A DNA stretch of 64,000 bases from Cercis canadensis (taxonomy: Eukaryota > Streptophyta > Magnoliopsida > Fabales > Fabaceae), in contig QAOA01003631.1 of assembly GCA_003255065.1 (NCBI GenBank), positions 248,001 through 312,000 of the forward strand, in the 5' to 3' direction. The notes under the pieces were generated by a model, which worked only from the letters and a program-made list of their open reading frames with translations, was not told where the DNA came from and ran no database searches. Below are positions 1 to 12,275 of the stretch, one piece after another; positions within the stretch are counted from its first letter, which is position 1, and every line of letters starts with the position of its first letter. The translations under genes were made by a program, and so were the position numbers.

Positions 1-278
1 TGTTAGCTGGTCAAGGTAGTAGCATGTTCTGTAGTAGAATTAGCCAAACTAGAAGCAAGGATTATACATGCATCTGTTGTTCCTTAATCTATTGCAAAAG
101 CACATTTGCTCCCAACACAGCAGGAACAAGTTTCTGCCCGGCTGAGTCCAATGTGAATTAAGGGGGACTGTTGCAAACCATTAATCATCTAGTTTTTAAG
201 AAATACAGAAGCAGCTATTTGACATATTATTAGTAGAAATCAGATTATGTTAGTCTGCACAGATATTAAAAAGTTTAC

Positions 279-2953
279 CTTCTCTGGCATGACCTCCTTA
301 TTCAGCTCCTTTGGGGCATAGGAAGAACCTGAACCAACACCTGATGTTCCAATCCCACCCAGGCTTCCTATATATTTTTGCAGTGCAGCAGCACCCATCA
401 ACCTGAGAAGGGAGTCATTTTTAATCATGCAAGAATTGGAAGTTCAGGTAAGGACTGGATACTATACACAAGAAAGGAGGGAGGAGAGAGAGAGAGATAC
501 CAGACCAATCCCACAGCAACTGTAAACAAGATAGTTGAAATAAGCTCTTGTGCAAAACGTGATTTATTTGATACTTTTGGATCAACCTAAAGAAGTTAAC
601 AGCTTTGTGAAATTCATAGAACAGAAAGGAGGGGAAAAAAAGCAATCTGGATGGAAAAAAGAAGTTTTGCTCAATATTATTCCTATAATGCTAATTGCTA
701 AAAGCATAAAGCACAGACTGTGACTGTGTTACCATAACGACATGTAAAGGCTGCTTCTCAGATATTCCAGGACTAAGAAAAGGCTCATCTGTGTTACCTG
801 ACGCACGCTGCTTCAACTCTTGCAACTGCAATGAGATATTGGTATCAGTTGCACAAAATAACACATGTAAAAACTTCAAATGAGGCTGCTCTAAAAATAA
901 AAGAAAGTACATGGTAACAGAAGGAAAAATAGCAGACAAGGAACTTGTGAGAAGTGAATCTCATTTCTCTTTTCTTCTTGTTATCATTAGAATATGTTCT
1001 TTAGAGAAACAGGAGCACTAAGTAGAGAATAAAATAACAATAAACAGAGACCAGGCCAAAGGGAAGAAGAAGACAGGAACCAGCTTCTTAGCCCATAATT
1101 ATTACACGGAGTTGAAGATTCAAGGGAAATCAAAGGGTTTAGATCTAGAAATGCAGATGGGAGAAATACTTACTTAAAATTCATGTATATGTAAAAGTTA
1201 AAAGGATGCAAAGTAAGTAACCTATCATGTCAATTTTGCATCAGAAGACTCTAGGATAGTAATAGTCAAGAAACCAGGTAGACAACAGAGATCAATAATA
1301 AAATTAATTTTCTCATTCAGAAATTAATGACAGTGTTTGAAAATAGAATACAATTGCTCTATGAAACCTATAAATTGATAAGAATATGACAGGCTCTTTC
1401 AAAATATAATCTAGTGCACCCTGTCGATGAAACAGACATTGGTTGAATACTTACAATATATCAGTCAGTCAGTCACAAATGGATTTCTTTTTAATGCCCA
1501 TTGCAATACAAGACAAAATCTTATAAACAGAAATTATGGGAGATAAAACAAAAAATAAATTCCTTTCTTGGGACAGAGATATTAATGAACAAATACCAAA
1601 ACAAGATGGCAGTGCACTCCTCTGGTAATGAAAAATGAGTAATTAAGGATTGGGTATACTGTGCAAGGAGGAAAACATGAATGTCAATGGTACAAACTAA
1701 TTACCAGGGTAGGAATGCCAGAAGGTTTTCCAGATTCTTCATCCGGAAGATATTCAGCAATAGCATTAGTGACCACAAGAGCTCGAAGATATTCTGCGAC
1801 TCCTCTACTGCCTACAGCACGATCCCTTTGTTCGAACCGCTTGATGACTGACTCAGGACTAAAAACAAATAGAAAATTTGTATATAAACAGAAAGAACAA
1901 AAAAACTACTGAGAAATTTTGGTGTGACCAGTCCTATTCAACATGGTCATGGAGAAAAGTAAAAGGTAAATTTTCCCCCCTGTTTGAGAATCTTATGCGC
2001 TAAATTCTTCAATTTCTTCTTCTGTTTATTTTCAAATAGAATATTTAATATCCTTTCATCCTATTTCATAGTCTAGGCAACCAAGTGAAATGAAATCATG
2101 GAATGAAAATTCTTAAAAGGTAACAATTAATGCTAGAGAAAAATTTCAGTAAGTAATTAATTAACTGAGCATTCTACTCTTGACAACTAAAGAAATTTTT
2201 GAGGAAGGAATTCATCATCATTTCTGATTCTCCAATTGTTTTCATCCACCAAACAGAAGAGACAAACCTGTGCTTATTGAGTTCAACAAATAAAGCAATC
2301 TGCTTTGCAGCATCCTGGGGGTTTGAATCAGCCTCAGCAATTAAGCGCGCCAAACGCTTCTCCTGCCGCCAAAATGGCCACCAATTCGCCAAATCAGAGA
2401 AAGCCTTTCGAATTCGTTCTTTCGCTGTCGCCCACAAACCGATGAAGAACACCAATGACGGCATCGTAGCATCACCAATCTCCTTTTCACTAAAGTTCGT
2501 AGTCTTTCGTTCACTCTCCACCAGTTCCTCACTACTCAATTTGTCAGTCTCCAAATTTGATTCCCCAACACCACCCTCTTCGACATCAATTCCATCGACC
2601 CTGAGTTCTTTTGAATCTAAAACCGAACTATCTTCCGTTAAATTTAAACTTTCCCCATCAATTTTATTAACATCCAATTCCTTATCAACTGAACTTGAGT
2701 AGCCTTCCAAGGAATTCGATTCAGACCGGGAACTTACATTCTCCGGTCGAAATGTGCAATAGGTCACCGGACCGCGTCGGGCAAATCTCAAGTTACGAAA
2801 ATCGGAGCTGAATGCATGAATAGACAGTTTCGAGAGACAAAGGGGATTGAAAGAGAGGGGAGTAGAACAGAGATAAAGACGTTGCTTTGGAGACGAGGGA
2901 GACGTGAATGAGAGGCAAGGTTTGCAGAGAAGTGAAGCTTGGAGTGTAGACAT
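279..2953 (-). CDS. FTSH11: FTSH11 ATP-dependent zinc metalloprotease, N-terminal part (gene runs off the left edge)
   Basis: Five coding exons are visible: 2953-2268, 1858-1705, 825-733, 586-501 and 402-279, all with GT-AG introns and one open frame of 381 codons. The protein starts MSTLQASLL with a Ser-rich, acid-poor N-terminus typical of an organelle transit peptide. An acidic low-complexity stretch (about residues 85-165) follows, then a conserved block (about 165-280) with the FTSH11 wording RLARLIAEADSNPQDAAKQI. A single hydrophobic span (about 325-350) precedes a Gly/Ser linker ending APKELNKEVMPEK. The AAA+ ATPase and M41 zinc-protease domains should lie beyond position 1. The family is membrane-anchored and degrades proteins in chloroplasts and/or mitochondria; Arabidopsis FTSH11 is needed for thermotolerance. 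Identification is by recalled family sequence. The first 278 bases look like intron. Confidence 0.88.
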
Positions 2954-4047
2954 TGCTAGGGTTTATCACTTGCTGCGTTCAGCTCTCTTCTCTCTCTATA
3001 GGTGCTTATAGAGAGAAGAGAGACCACAAAGATTGGGGGAAAGGGAGAGGGAGGGAGGAGAAGTGAGTGAGAAGAAGAGGTAACCTTATCCAGGATTGAA
3101 ATTGGCGCCGGCTTCACATTTTTTGTGTGTGTGGATTTTTTTGGTTATAGACTTCTAGTTGTCTACGAACTCGAGTTATTGCTGTTACTGTTAGGACTCA
3201 GTGAGTCTGTTTCGTGTTTGTACAAACTGGCAGATTAACGCCACGAGAAGATGAGTTAAATGATATATCTCTCTTTTCTTAATTTTTCACAATAGCCAAG
3301 TGTAAGATAATTTTCATCTTAAAATCTCGCAAATTTAATTTTTTACTTTTTCACTTTCGTTCTTCTAAGCACATCCTTACAAGGGAAATTGTGATTTTAA
3401 GAGAAAGTCGTTTGTTTGTAATGGAAGGGGATTAGTAGGCTCCTCGTTCTCATTTGCATGAACGTGCAAATGAGATTTAGATTAAAGAAAGATATATTTG
3501 AAGGAGACACAAAAAAAGGAATAAATTGAGGAATTATCATTAGTTTTGTTATTTGTGCATAGTTTACTTAGCATAAGGATGAAAGAAATTTTCCATTAAA
3601 AAAATATTTTGTTAAAGATTTGAAAGTAACATAATTATATTTCGTTACTTAGCACAGGACGTGTTTCTTTTTTTTCGTAGTAGCAAGTTTCTACTTCCAA
3701 TCTTCATTTAAAATAAATGATATAGAAAAGTCAAAATAAAGGAGAAAGTAATCAAAACTGAATAGGTTGTGTCACAGTTGTGAACCAACTACAATTTCTT
3801 GACCAGTTGTTTACAGATTTTCACCTTTAAAATCTCAATCTCGAATATAAAAATAAAAGGGTGAAGGAGTAGGGGGGGAGGACAAGAAACGGCCTATTTG
3901 ACACTCAGAATTATGCCTGCAAATGCAGGCCAGTTCCACCACCAGATGGGAATACCTAATTTAAATGGTACAGTCCCCACTTCTGCAGAAGCCAGCTGAC
4001 TCTGAAAGCGAATTCTTGGTCTATTTGAGATCCATAGGAGATGCATG
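2954..4047. other. Intergenic: FTSH11 promoter/leader and PTB 3' flank
   Basis: This spacer sits between the FTSH11 start and the PTB stop, both on the minus strand. It should hold the FTSH11 leader and promoter and the PTB 3' UTR. I see a CT/GA-rich inverted repeat close to the FTSH11 start and a second short inverted repeat at 3448-3475 (11-bp arms around TGAACG). No further coding sequence is evident. Confidence 0.6.
2982..3022 (-). promoter_or_regulatory. Inverted repeat in the FTSH11 leader
   Basis: CTCTTCTCTCTCTATA at 2985-3000 is followed, after the 6-base spacer GGTGCT, by TATAGAGAGAAGAG at 3007-3020. The arms pair over about 14 bases with one CT unit extra on one side. It lies 30-70 bases upstream of the FTSH11 ATG, so it would be a stem near the start codon if transcribed. 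Whether it is in the mRNA is inferred. Confidence 0.5.
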
Positions 4048-7000
4048 CTATTGAACGTGATCAGATCCGTACGTGGGCATTGTCGATGTAGGTGGTAGCG
4101 TGTTATTACTCGGAAACTGCATCATTCCGGGGGCCATTTGTGGAGGCATAGTGCCCGGTGGCATGTAAGAATGACTATGCATTTGATGTGGCATAGATTG
4201 AGGTACTGCTGGTGCCGATGTCCCCCACCCAGCTGCAGGTTGAGGCATCACATGCTGCTCATGAGTTGGAGCATACTGTGCCCCGTTGTATTGTTGAACA
4301 GGGGGAGCTCCCATCATGGGAACCGGATGTTGCCCCAAAATGGAGGGCTGACTGTTCACAACAGGTGCATTAGGAATGGTATAATCTCTGCTCCTATCAT
4401 TATTCACCTGTAATCACACAAACATCCTATAACATTAAAACCATTATACACCTCTTTCTTTATCAAAGTCACAAACCACAAATAGAGGCATTCTTCTTCG
4501 TGTTTTTAAGATTAAAAGTAATTGCCCAGAATCTAATACCCACTTCACCTTTCTTAGCTCCACGTAACTTGATCACCCTGCCCACCCTCCCAGAAAAGCA
4601 AGAAAAATAAATAAATAAATAAATAAATAACAACTTATAGTAAGCAGCAAATCTGAAATTTTATGAAATAACATCTTCATATTACATTTTTGTAGCAAAA
4701 ACAGCAGTCAAGAGGTTTTGTGTCAAAGGTGAAATGGAGGGCAAGTATAGTAAGGAAAATCAATCAAGCTCTGGTAGAAAGGTATCCCATAAAGGAAAAC
4801 CAAAACTGAATTGTCAAATTTTGAGTCTATTTAGAGTATCTGCAGACCCAAAATCACGTTTACAGAATTGAAATCAGGCAGAAGCTAACCAGAGCTGCTT
4901 CCCACTAAATGTGATTTTAGACCAGTAAATGTGATTCTAAGTACTGCCACAAGTTTCCAAAAACAATATTAATTGTGTCCCCTGAAAAAAGAGGGTGGGC
5001 TTTATATGCTAACATGTCAGATGGACCATTGCTTTTACCATAGTTGTACCAGTCCAAACCTCCTCCTACTCGTCATAGTCTTTCAACAATTTAGTTAAGT
5101 GACGTCAATCCCAGTTATGTCAATCTCCATCTCATACACAATGTAGCTTGATTACCTTTATACTAAGATCAGTATGACGTGAATATGAGATGTGAAGCTT
5201 GCAGAACCCTCCATCATAAATGCAGTGTCCTTCCAAGGCTTCCTTCGCCACAACAGCAGTCTGAACATCTGTAAGCAATGGCGTGTCAAAACCTCAAACA
5301 TATCCGGACAGTAACTATAAAATAAAACGAGGGAAATAAAATGTTTCTACGTATCAATGAGGCCAACCTCCCATATGCTTTAATTCAAACAAATACACAT
5401 ACATCATGTTTATACATAAAGAAAGAATTAATGCCATCTAAGCAAAGTATACACATCGTTGATCTGATGCAAAGTAAAATTCATATTCATAATCATTAAG
5501 AGAACCAGTGTATCTGGAAGATGATTTGCCAAAAGAGAAAAATTGGTGAACGTAGCAAGTTATTGCAGTTAGAAGTATCTTATAGACTTCTATCCTACAT
5601 CAATCGATCTCAACAATGAACCACTTCTATTAAATGTTCTAGATCCTGAGGCACATCTTTCAAGAAAAAAAGTACAAACAAGGGAATTCATCCAAGTGTA
5701 TGTACTATGGCACACAGTAACAACCATCATGTCCCAACCAATTCATAGACCATCACTGTTTGAATTTCACAGAATCAGGCATAATGGTCACACATATCCT
5801 ACATATACAATGATTAATGCCTAGGCAACATTGAGACCATCATCACACAACCCAGTTGCCCCTATAGCCTTCTCAATCAACACTACAAGTATAATCTATC
5901 ATACTGAAGATGAGTAACAGTTCAACATACAACCTAACCTGGGTATTGAATCAGAGCCTGCAAACCACCATTCTTATCAAACATTGCAATCTTTTGGACT
6001 GGCCCAAAAGCAGAGAAAACCTGTACACAAAAGGGGGGAAAAAGCAGAATAATATTAACTAAAGTGTCGTGTCAAAAAATTATGTCTAGAATAACGGATA
6101 GGGGTTTCAAATACCATGTGTAAGACATCCAGGGTTACAGCATACTGCATGTTCTCAATAGATGCAAGAAGAACATTGCTCTCAGGCTCTAACTTTTTCC
6201 CATCCAAACCCAGAACAAACTGCAACAATTATAGACAGATGTTAGCCAAATTATTTAAAAGCGTATGCTGCATGGCAGCAAGGCACAAGCCTTGTTGCTG
6301 TGCGTGAAAGGAAACATTCATGTTAAAATAAGAAATTAGGAAGGCTTCCTATGACACGTGAACGGGCCATAAGAGATGTCAAACTGATAATCCCTTAAAC
6401 CATAGACTTGCATACTTTCAAGAAACATTACCTGTCCACTTCCATCCATGGCTGATGGAGCAACTGGAAGATAAGGATTCGTGTAGTCTCTGGATCAAAA
6501 AAAGAAACGATAGTTACAATAGTGAAAAGAAAACAATGAAGATTCAGCAAAAGCTTGGTTTCCTTTAAGTCTAAGATATCAAAGAAATCTGCTATACCTG
6601 CTCCTGTGGCTTTGGAACTTGACACTTAAATCTGTATGTCCAGAATATGTAATCCTAAGGGTACATTGTCCCACGTTCTCGGGGAGTAGATACCTGATAC
6701 AAAGGAAAAAATTTACTGATATATCATCATGACTAAACAGAAACTGCCATATGGTCCACTTCTACAGCCATATGGTCCAGAACAGTCGAACTAAATACCA
6801 TGCCAAACATGTAATACAACTGTCACCTAGGAATGCTTCTTCCATCCAGAGCATCCTTTGCAGAAGTAGCAGTCTCTGCATCTGAGAATTGCACCAGTGC
6901 CTAACAGTTGCATATGGAACAAGCTTTGGCTTATAGGGTTAGGAAGAAAAGAAAGTGACAATAATAAGGTTAGCAGATCATTAAACCTGGAATCCTGCTG

Positions 7001-8654
7001 TCTTCTCGAAAGTAGTAATCTTATGCACAAATCCAAAGGCTGAAAACACCTGCAATAGTGAATAACAAACTTTCAGACTGATATATTAAGATGAATCTTA
7101 CTAATTGAACAGGTAGTGTCTGATTTCTCAGTTATATTGTGGAAAACTGGGACAGTTGACTAATCTAGAATTTCCACATATTAAGAAAGAAAATTCATCA
7201 CTTATATAACCTTCCTCACATAATAATCAGAAAGAAAATATATATAAATGAACACAAACATGAACGGACATAAATATCACTAAGCCATAAGTATGTTTAA
7301 GTAAATCATCATATCTCCAAAAATGCCCCAAGAATACTGCTACTGTTACGTTTGTTGGTGTCAAATGAATTAACTATTGTAAGTAAAGACGATTTAATGG
7401 AATCTCAAGAAAATATAAAGACGTTGTCAGAGGAAAAGCTCTGGCTTTAACCACAGAAGATTGTAACAACATACTTCAGTTAAGTGCTTCAATCTAGATC
7501 ATGGCTTTGTGAAATGAATACCTACCTAAAACATAAAATGCCTAAAGCAGTGAGTATATTATTAAGAGTTTGGAAAGTAATGGTATCATTCACTTTGACA
7601 CTTGAATTCAAACAAAGGCTTTGTGAAATGAATCACCTTTTCAAATATAAATCATCTGCAACTCAGCATTCGATTGCCGAGTTCAGAAGGCAAATTTTAA
7701 CCAACTTTCAGAAGGACTCAAAAAAATCTAAACCACATGAAAGCAGTAATTGAAACACATTAAATTGCTGAACTGAACAGAATCCAGCAGCTAAATCTAG
7801 ACATTGTACAGGCAAAATACCAGCGCAGGTCATGAAGTCAATGAAACACGGATGCACAAATAAAAAAGAACGGCAACATCCTAAACTATAAGAATGGTAG
7901 GAGTTGAGGAGGAGAATAGGGAAGAAAGAGGCAGCGTTAAGGAAAAGAGAAAGGAGACAAACACACATGCGCTCTTTCACCCAATGCACTAAGCTGCCAT
8001 CGAAGATATTTCCTTGACATGGGCCTGCCGATTCATTTACATACATGTCAACAAAAGCTTTCCATAGCATGACAAAGCAAAACCTAATCACAGTAACTAA
8101 ATGACCAGCATCCTCGTGGTGACAACTTTACATATTTAACTAACAGATGCATGCAACCACCTACCAAGTGCAAAACATCGATGCTGACAAGGCGTGCATC
8201 TGCACCCTCTATTGTTACCAAGAGTACATTTCCAGCAACATCTGCTGCAGTTTTGTTATTTACGATTTCTTGCCTATTGGAATATTGTAGATACACAGTT
8301 TTCCCACGTACTTGAGCAGGCTCTGAGGATGAGGCATAATATGATATCATTGCAATGGCTTGATTCAGATCTGCCTAAAGAAGGTTGATAAATGATGTTT
8401 AACCAACAGTCAGTAGCTTTATGGGAAAGACAAAATAAAATAAAATAAGAAAATTATAATCTACTCACAAATTCAATAAAAGCTTGATTCCGATTTGCTC
8501 CAACGTTGCACTTTGTGTTCACAACTTTTCCAAACGGCTTCCCAAGTTCAATCAGTTCCTCCTCTGTGCACTCCCATGGCAAGTTTCTCAAGTGAAGCAC
8601 CTTTGACGGTGGCTGGGTGTAACGGAACTGTGGCTGACTGGATACCGATGCCAT
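4048..8654 (-). CDS. PTB: Polypyrimidine tract-binding protein (PTB) homologue, three RRMs
   Basis: Ten coding exons: 8654-8469, 8374-8165, 7049-6987, 6900-6827, 6693-6598, 6489-6432, 6219-6115, 6020-5939, 5268-5156 and 4407-4048. They sum to 1347 nt, giving 448 residues plus TAG with no internal stop. RRM1 spans about residues 17-94 (KVLHLRNLPWECTEEELIEL), RRM2 about 109-186 (VLLVTIEGADARLVSIDVLH) and RRM3 about 244-320. The C-terminal exon codes for a Pro/Gln/Met-rich tail. This is the plant PTB1/PTB2 clade (nuclear and cytoplasmic splicing regulators) rather than the more distant PTB3. The start is the first ATG after an acceptor-like CAACAG at about 8676, so a 5' UTR intron is likely. The 1.1-kb second coding intron holds a candidate regulated exon. 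Confidence 0.9.
7821..7880 (-). other. Candidate poison cassette exon in PTB intron 2
   Basis: Within the intron between PTB exons 2 and 3, a long CU-rich tract on the gene strand (about 7965-7900) ends in TATAGTTTAG. A 60-base stretch follows, bounded by that AG and a GT (CTG/GTATTTT). Read in the frame left by exon 2 it reaches TGA near its end, so inclusion would truncate the protein after RRM1. Plant PTB genes are known to auto-regulate through stop-containing splice variants. Calling this particular stretch an exon is inference. Confidence 0.4.
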
Positions 8655-9590
8655 TTCAGACGGTAATCCTAAACCTGTTGAAAGGAACCACAAAAATTTG
8701 CAGTCCCTTGGACTACAAATCCAATTCTGAATCAGGTATCCCATCATAGAAGCATAAATATTCATCATAATTGCTTTCATCTAAATATCTTTAAAGAAAA
8801 GAAGCACAGTTATTAGGTATTCCATCATAGAAGCATTCAGCATAATTGCTTCCATCTAAATAACTTTATGGAAAAGGAGCACAGTTATTTGTATGACAAG
8901 TTTCTTATCCCGTTTCTAAAAATCAGGACTGTAAATCAGATGAAAAACTTCCAAGTTAATTGACAGGAGGCTTGGCCAGCAGACCTCTTTTTTGAAACAG
9001 GCCAAGGTTCCTCTTGACAAAGAAGTCCAAAGAATGGAAATGCCTGAGCACGTCAATTTACATGCTAAAACCTATAATAAGGATTTAATTTGCTTAAAAG
9101 CCCCAATCCTACAAACAGTGACGGATCTATGTACAAGGATGTGGGGGCATTTGCCCCCACAACAAGAAATAATTTTCAATGGTTTTATATATCATTTAAC
9201 AAAGTTGCCCCACCAACGCCATAGCATCCAAGCTTTTCCTCAGATACCACTCGGGCAAGAAATAAAAGCATACTTCGGACAGATCCTTTTTTTTTTTCCC
9301 TTTACTTAACACAGATTCATAAAGGAGACAGAGGATTACCCAGAAGTAAGGAGACAAAGGATTATCCAAACACCAAATCTGAAATTTCAATTTCTCTTTC
9401 TCGATCTGCTTCCTTTTCAATTCCTCTTCCTCGATCGGCTTCCTTTCTCCCTGCTTAGAGGTCTCTATTTCTATTTCTCTTGCTTTAGGTCTGTCTCCAT
9501 CTGTATTTGATACTCTTTCGCTCTACCCTAGATTCTTTATCTCTATCGTTCTCCTCCTCTCCCACGTTCCGTTCACTTTCTCTTACGGGT
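8655..9590. other. PTB upstream region with hAT-like end fragment
   Basis: This stretch holds the presumed PTB 5' UTR intron and first exon; the CU-rich plus strand at 9370-9560 would read as a purine-rich leader on the gene strand. It also holds a duplicated segment: 8735-8775 (TATCCCATCATAGAAGCATA) resembles 8815-8865 with the same order of motifs. A transposon-end-like motif lies at 9118-9160. No coding exon is supported. Confidence 0.45.
9118..9160 (+). mobile_element. hAT-like transposon end fragment with palindrome
   Basis: CAGTGACGGATC matches the CAGTG-type start of plant hAT elements. Just inside it is a 22-base palindrome, TGTGGGGGCA and its complement around TT. I could not find a matching opposite end, so only one terminus is supported. 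Confidence 0.4.
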
Positions 9591-9593
9591 GTT

Positions 9594-10239
9594 GATGGGC
9601 TGGGTTGGTTTTGGTTTGGGTTTAGACTCAAACCAAACCCAACCCAAGAATTATTTTACATTTTACAATTCAAACCAACCCAAATTATAAGATTTATGAA
9701 CTGACTAAATCAATCATGAATAGTCAATTTGGGTTAGGTTAGTTTCTCAATTTAAGATAAAGTTATGTAAAAATTCTCAAAATAAGAATACTACAAAAAT
9801 TTAAATAGCGAAAATAGATATGGATAAGTTTATACTTCTAAAAGAAATAAAAAAAATATGACAATGAAAATATCAACTACAATAACATTGAAAAATGTTT
9901 AAGAGCAAATTAATTATCCATCATTTCTTTTTATAAGAGAGGTACTATATTTTTATTAGAGCCTAGAGAATATCTAAGAGTTTTACATAAAAAATTTATT
10001 AAGATTAACTAAAATAAAAAATCACAATTAAAAGGGATTGATGTTTTAAAGTCTCATTTTATGGTGATACTGATATATTTCATATATTATATAATATATT
10101 TATTTAAAAAATAATAATAAATAGTTTGGTTGAGTTAGATTGATTTACTATTTTTGCTAACTCAAACCCAACCCAATATTTACTAAAAAATTTCAACCCA
10201 ACCTAACCCAGATAAAAATTTAAACCAAACTAATCCATC
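9594..10239. mobile_element. Non-autonomous element with GGGTTGGTTT-type terminal inverted repeats
   Basis: GATGGGCTGGGTTGGTTTT at the left is mirrored by AAACCAAACTAATCCATC at the right, about 75% matched. Further runs of TTGGGT/ACCCAA sit near both ends (9601-9650 and 10140-10260). The interior is AT-rich with no open frame. A target duplication is not clear, so the exact borders are approximate. Confidence 0.45.
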
Positions 10240-10635
10240 TATTTGGTCGAGTTGGTTTGGGTTTTAAACAGTCATACTTTTTCTATCGTTTTATTATGCT
10301 AAACTAGCTTTTTCTTTCTTTCTTTTTCCCCTCTTTTCATTTAATTGTAATTTTAGATAGATTTAGTCTAATTGACTGAAAAATTAATGATTACTTGTAA
10401 AAAATATTTTTCAATACCACAATTAGAAGATAGTTAGGGTAGAGGAAAAAATTATAACATTTTGGTAACAACTATAAGATAGCTAGGGAGGAGAACAAAA
10501 TTATAACATTTTGATAATAGAATGATTAAATTGTTCAAAATTAAAATGAAGAGACTAAATTATTCATTCAGACATAATAAAAAGACTAAAATTATAATTA
10601 AGTTTAAATATTACATGAATCTTATACTTTTTTTT

Positions 10636-11142
10636 AGGTTTAAATGTATTGCATGTCTCTATAGTTTAGGCAAATTTTGAATCAAATCTCTATAGTTTTT
10701 TTTTTTCTCTTTTATGGTCCTTATAGTTTGAATTTTTTTTAATTGGGTCCCTGTTATCACCCCAATTATAATTTCGTCAGTTTAGTGCTACTATATCAAA
10801 TGACTTATCTATGTGGTAATAAAAGAAGTTAATGTATTGTTAAAGTAGCAAAAAAATTGTCATCTCATCAAATTTTAGCTCAAAAAAGTACATAAAAAAG
10901 TTAATGAGGTAGTAATTTTTTGTGCCGCTCTGACGCTGCGTCAATTTCTTTTATTGTCACATAGATAAGCCGTTTGTCATATTAGCACTAAATTAACGAA
11001 TTTATAATCGGAAATAACGACAGGAATCCAATTAAAAAAAAAAATCAAACTATAAGAACCTTAAAGGAGGAAAAAAAAAAAACTACAATAACATGATTCA
11101 AAATCCGTCGAAACTACAAGGATCTACACTATATTTAAACCT
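10636..11142. mobile_element. Foldback MITE with long terminal inverted repeats
   Basis: The left arm (AGGTTTAAAT, then TATAGTTT and AATTGGGTCCCTG motifs) is mirrored by the right arm ending ATTTAAACCT. The arms pair over roughly 200 bases with A/T-tract length differences. The centre, near 10860-10920, has no reading frame. Long-armed elements of this form are usually Mutator-like in plants. No clean target duplication was seen. Confidence 0.55.
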
Positions 11143-11814
11143 TGTTTTAATAAACAAAAGCATAAGCTCTTAAAAATTTAAGTGAATTTAGTCAAATTTA
11201 TAAATAAAAAAAATAGTCAAGACAAAATAGTAAAAGAAAATTTTAAAAAAATACTAATATATAAATATATTATTCATTTTCCTTTAAATATATATATCAA
11301 AATTTCCTTCCTTCATGCTGCCCTTACCTTTATTCTTATTTTCTTTCTCCTACTCCTCCACCCTCAGCCACCAATATTTTGGCAGAAAATTTGAGTTTTC
11401 TTATCGTACCCAAAGCTAAAGACAATCACATAAGATTATGCAATTTCCAACTCAAGGAACTTTAAAATTCCTGAATTACCATTTTCAATCAACCTTAAGC
11501 TTCTCTACATCAAAACTCAACCCTAAATTACATCCGTAACCAACGAATTTGGCGGTACACATACACGCGTAGTCTTATCAAGATCCACAGTAAATGAGAG
11601 ATTGGAGAGAAACAAAAATAAGAATAGACATCGACTATTAAGTAATGGATAGAAATATGAACGTAGAAGAAATGAAGAAGCCATAAAACAATTAGGGCAA
11701 ACCATGACGATCTTCAATTATGTGAGAAAAATTGGGAGCGCAAGAGCTCTAATTCTTGTGATATCGACGGAATTAGGGTTCACAGAAGACGCAAATGAGT
11801 TGAAGTCTTACAGA

Positions 11815-12250
11815 TAGGGATGACAATGGGGCGGAGATGGGGTGGGGCAGACACTCCCTAACCCTGTTCCAGAAGGACATTCCCGTGCTCCATCCTCGGC
11901 CCCATCCCCATCCCCATCCTCATCCCCATCCCCACCTCATTGAATGCCCATTTGCCCTATGTACAGCCTTATTTACCTATACAACCATGATTTTGGGAAT
12001 GATGATTTTTTTTTTTTTTATGTAATGTGTATATATATATATTATTTATGTATTTATTTATATATATTTATGTACAATACGGGGCGGGACAGAGCGGGGT
12101 GGGTATTGCCTTCTCCATCCCTAGCTCCGACCCCAATAAAATTACCCATTTAAATCCTCATTCCCATATTTATTTTTTTTGCCCCATACTCATACCCAAC
12201 TAGATAAAAATAGCAGAGCCCCATCGAGTATAGTCAAATTGTCATCCCTA
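11815..12250. mobile_element. hAT-type MITE
   Basis: The terminal repeats TAGGGATGACAAT (11815-11827) and ATTGTCATCCCTA (12238-12250) are perfect 13-bp inverted copies. G/C-rich subterminal runs include repeated CCCCATCC units (11900-11936) and a GGGGCGGG block near 12080. The flanks CTTACAGA and CTTAGTAC share only four bases, so any 8-bp target duplication has decayed. No coding capacity. Confidence 0.65.
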
Positions 12251-12275
12251 CTTAGTACTAAAGGATCGTCTCTAA

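Noticed and set aside
2199-2702. 167-codon plus-strand reading frame
   Set aside because: It is the antisense shadow of FTSH11 exon 1, whose sense product matches the family throughout.
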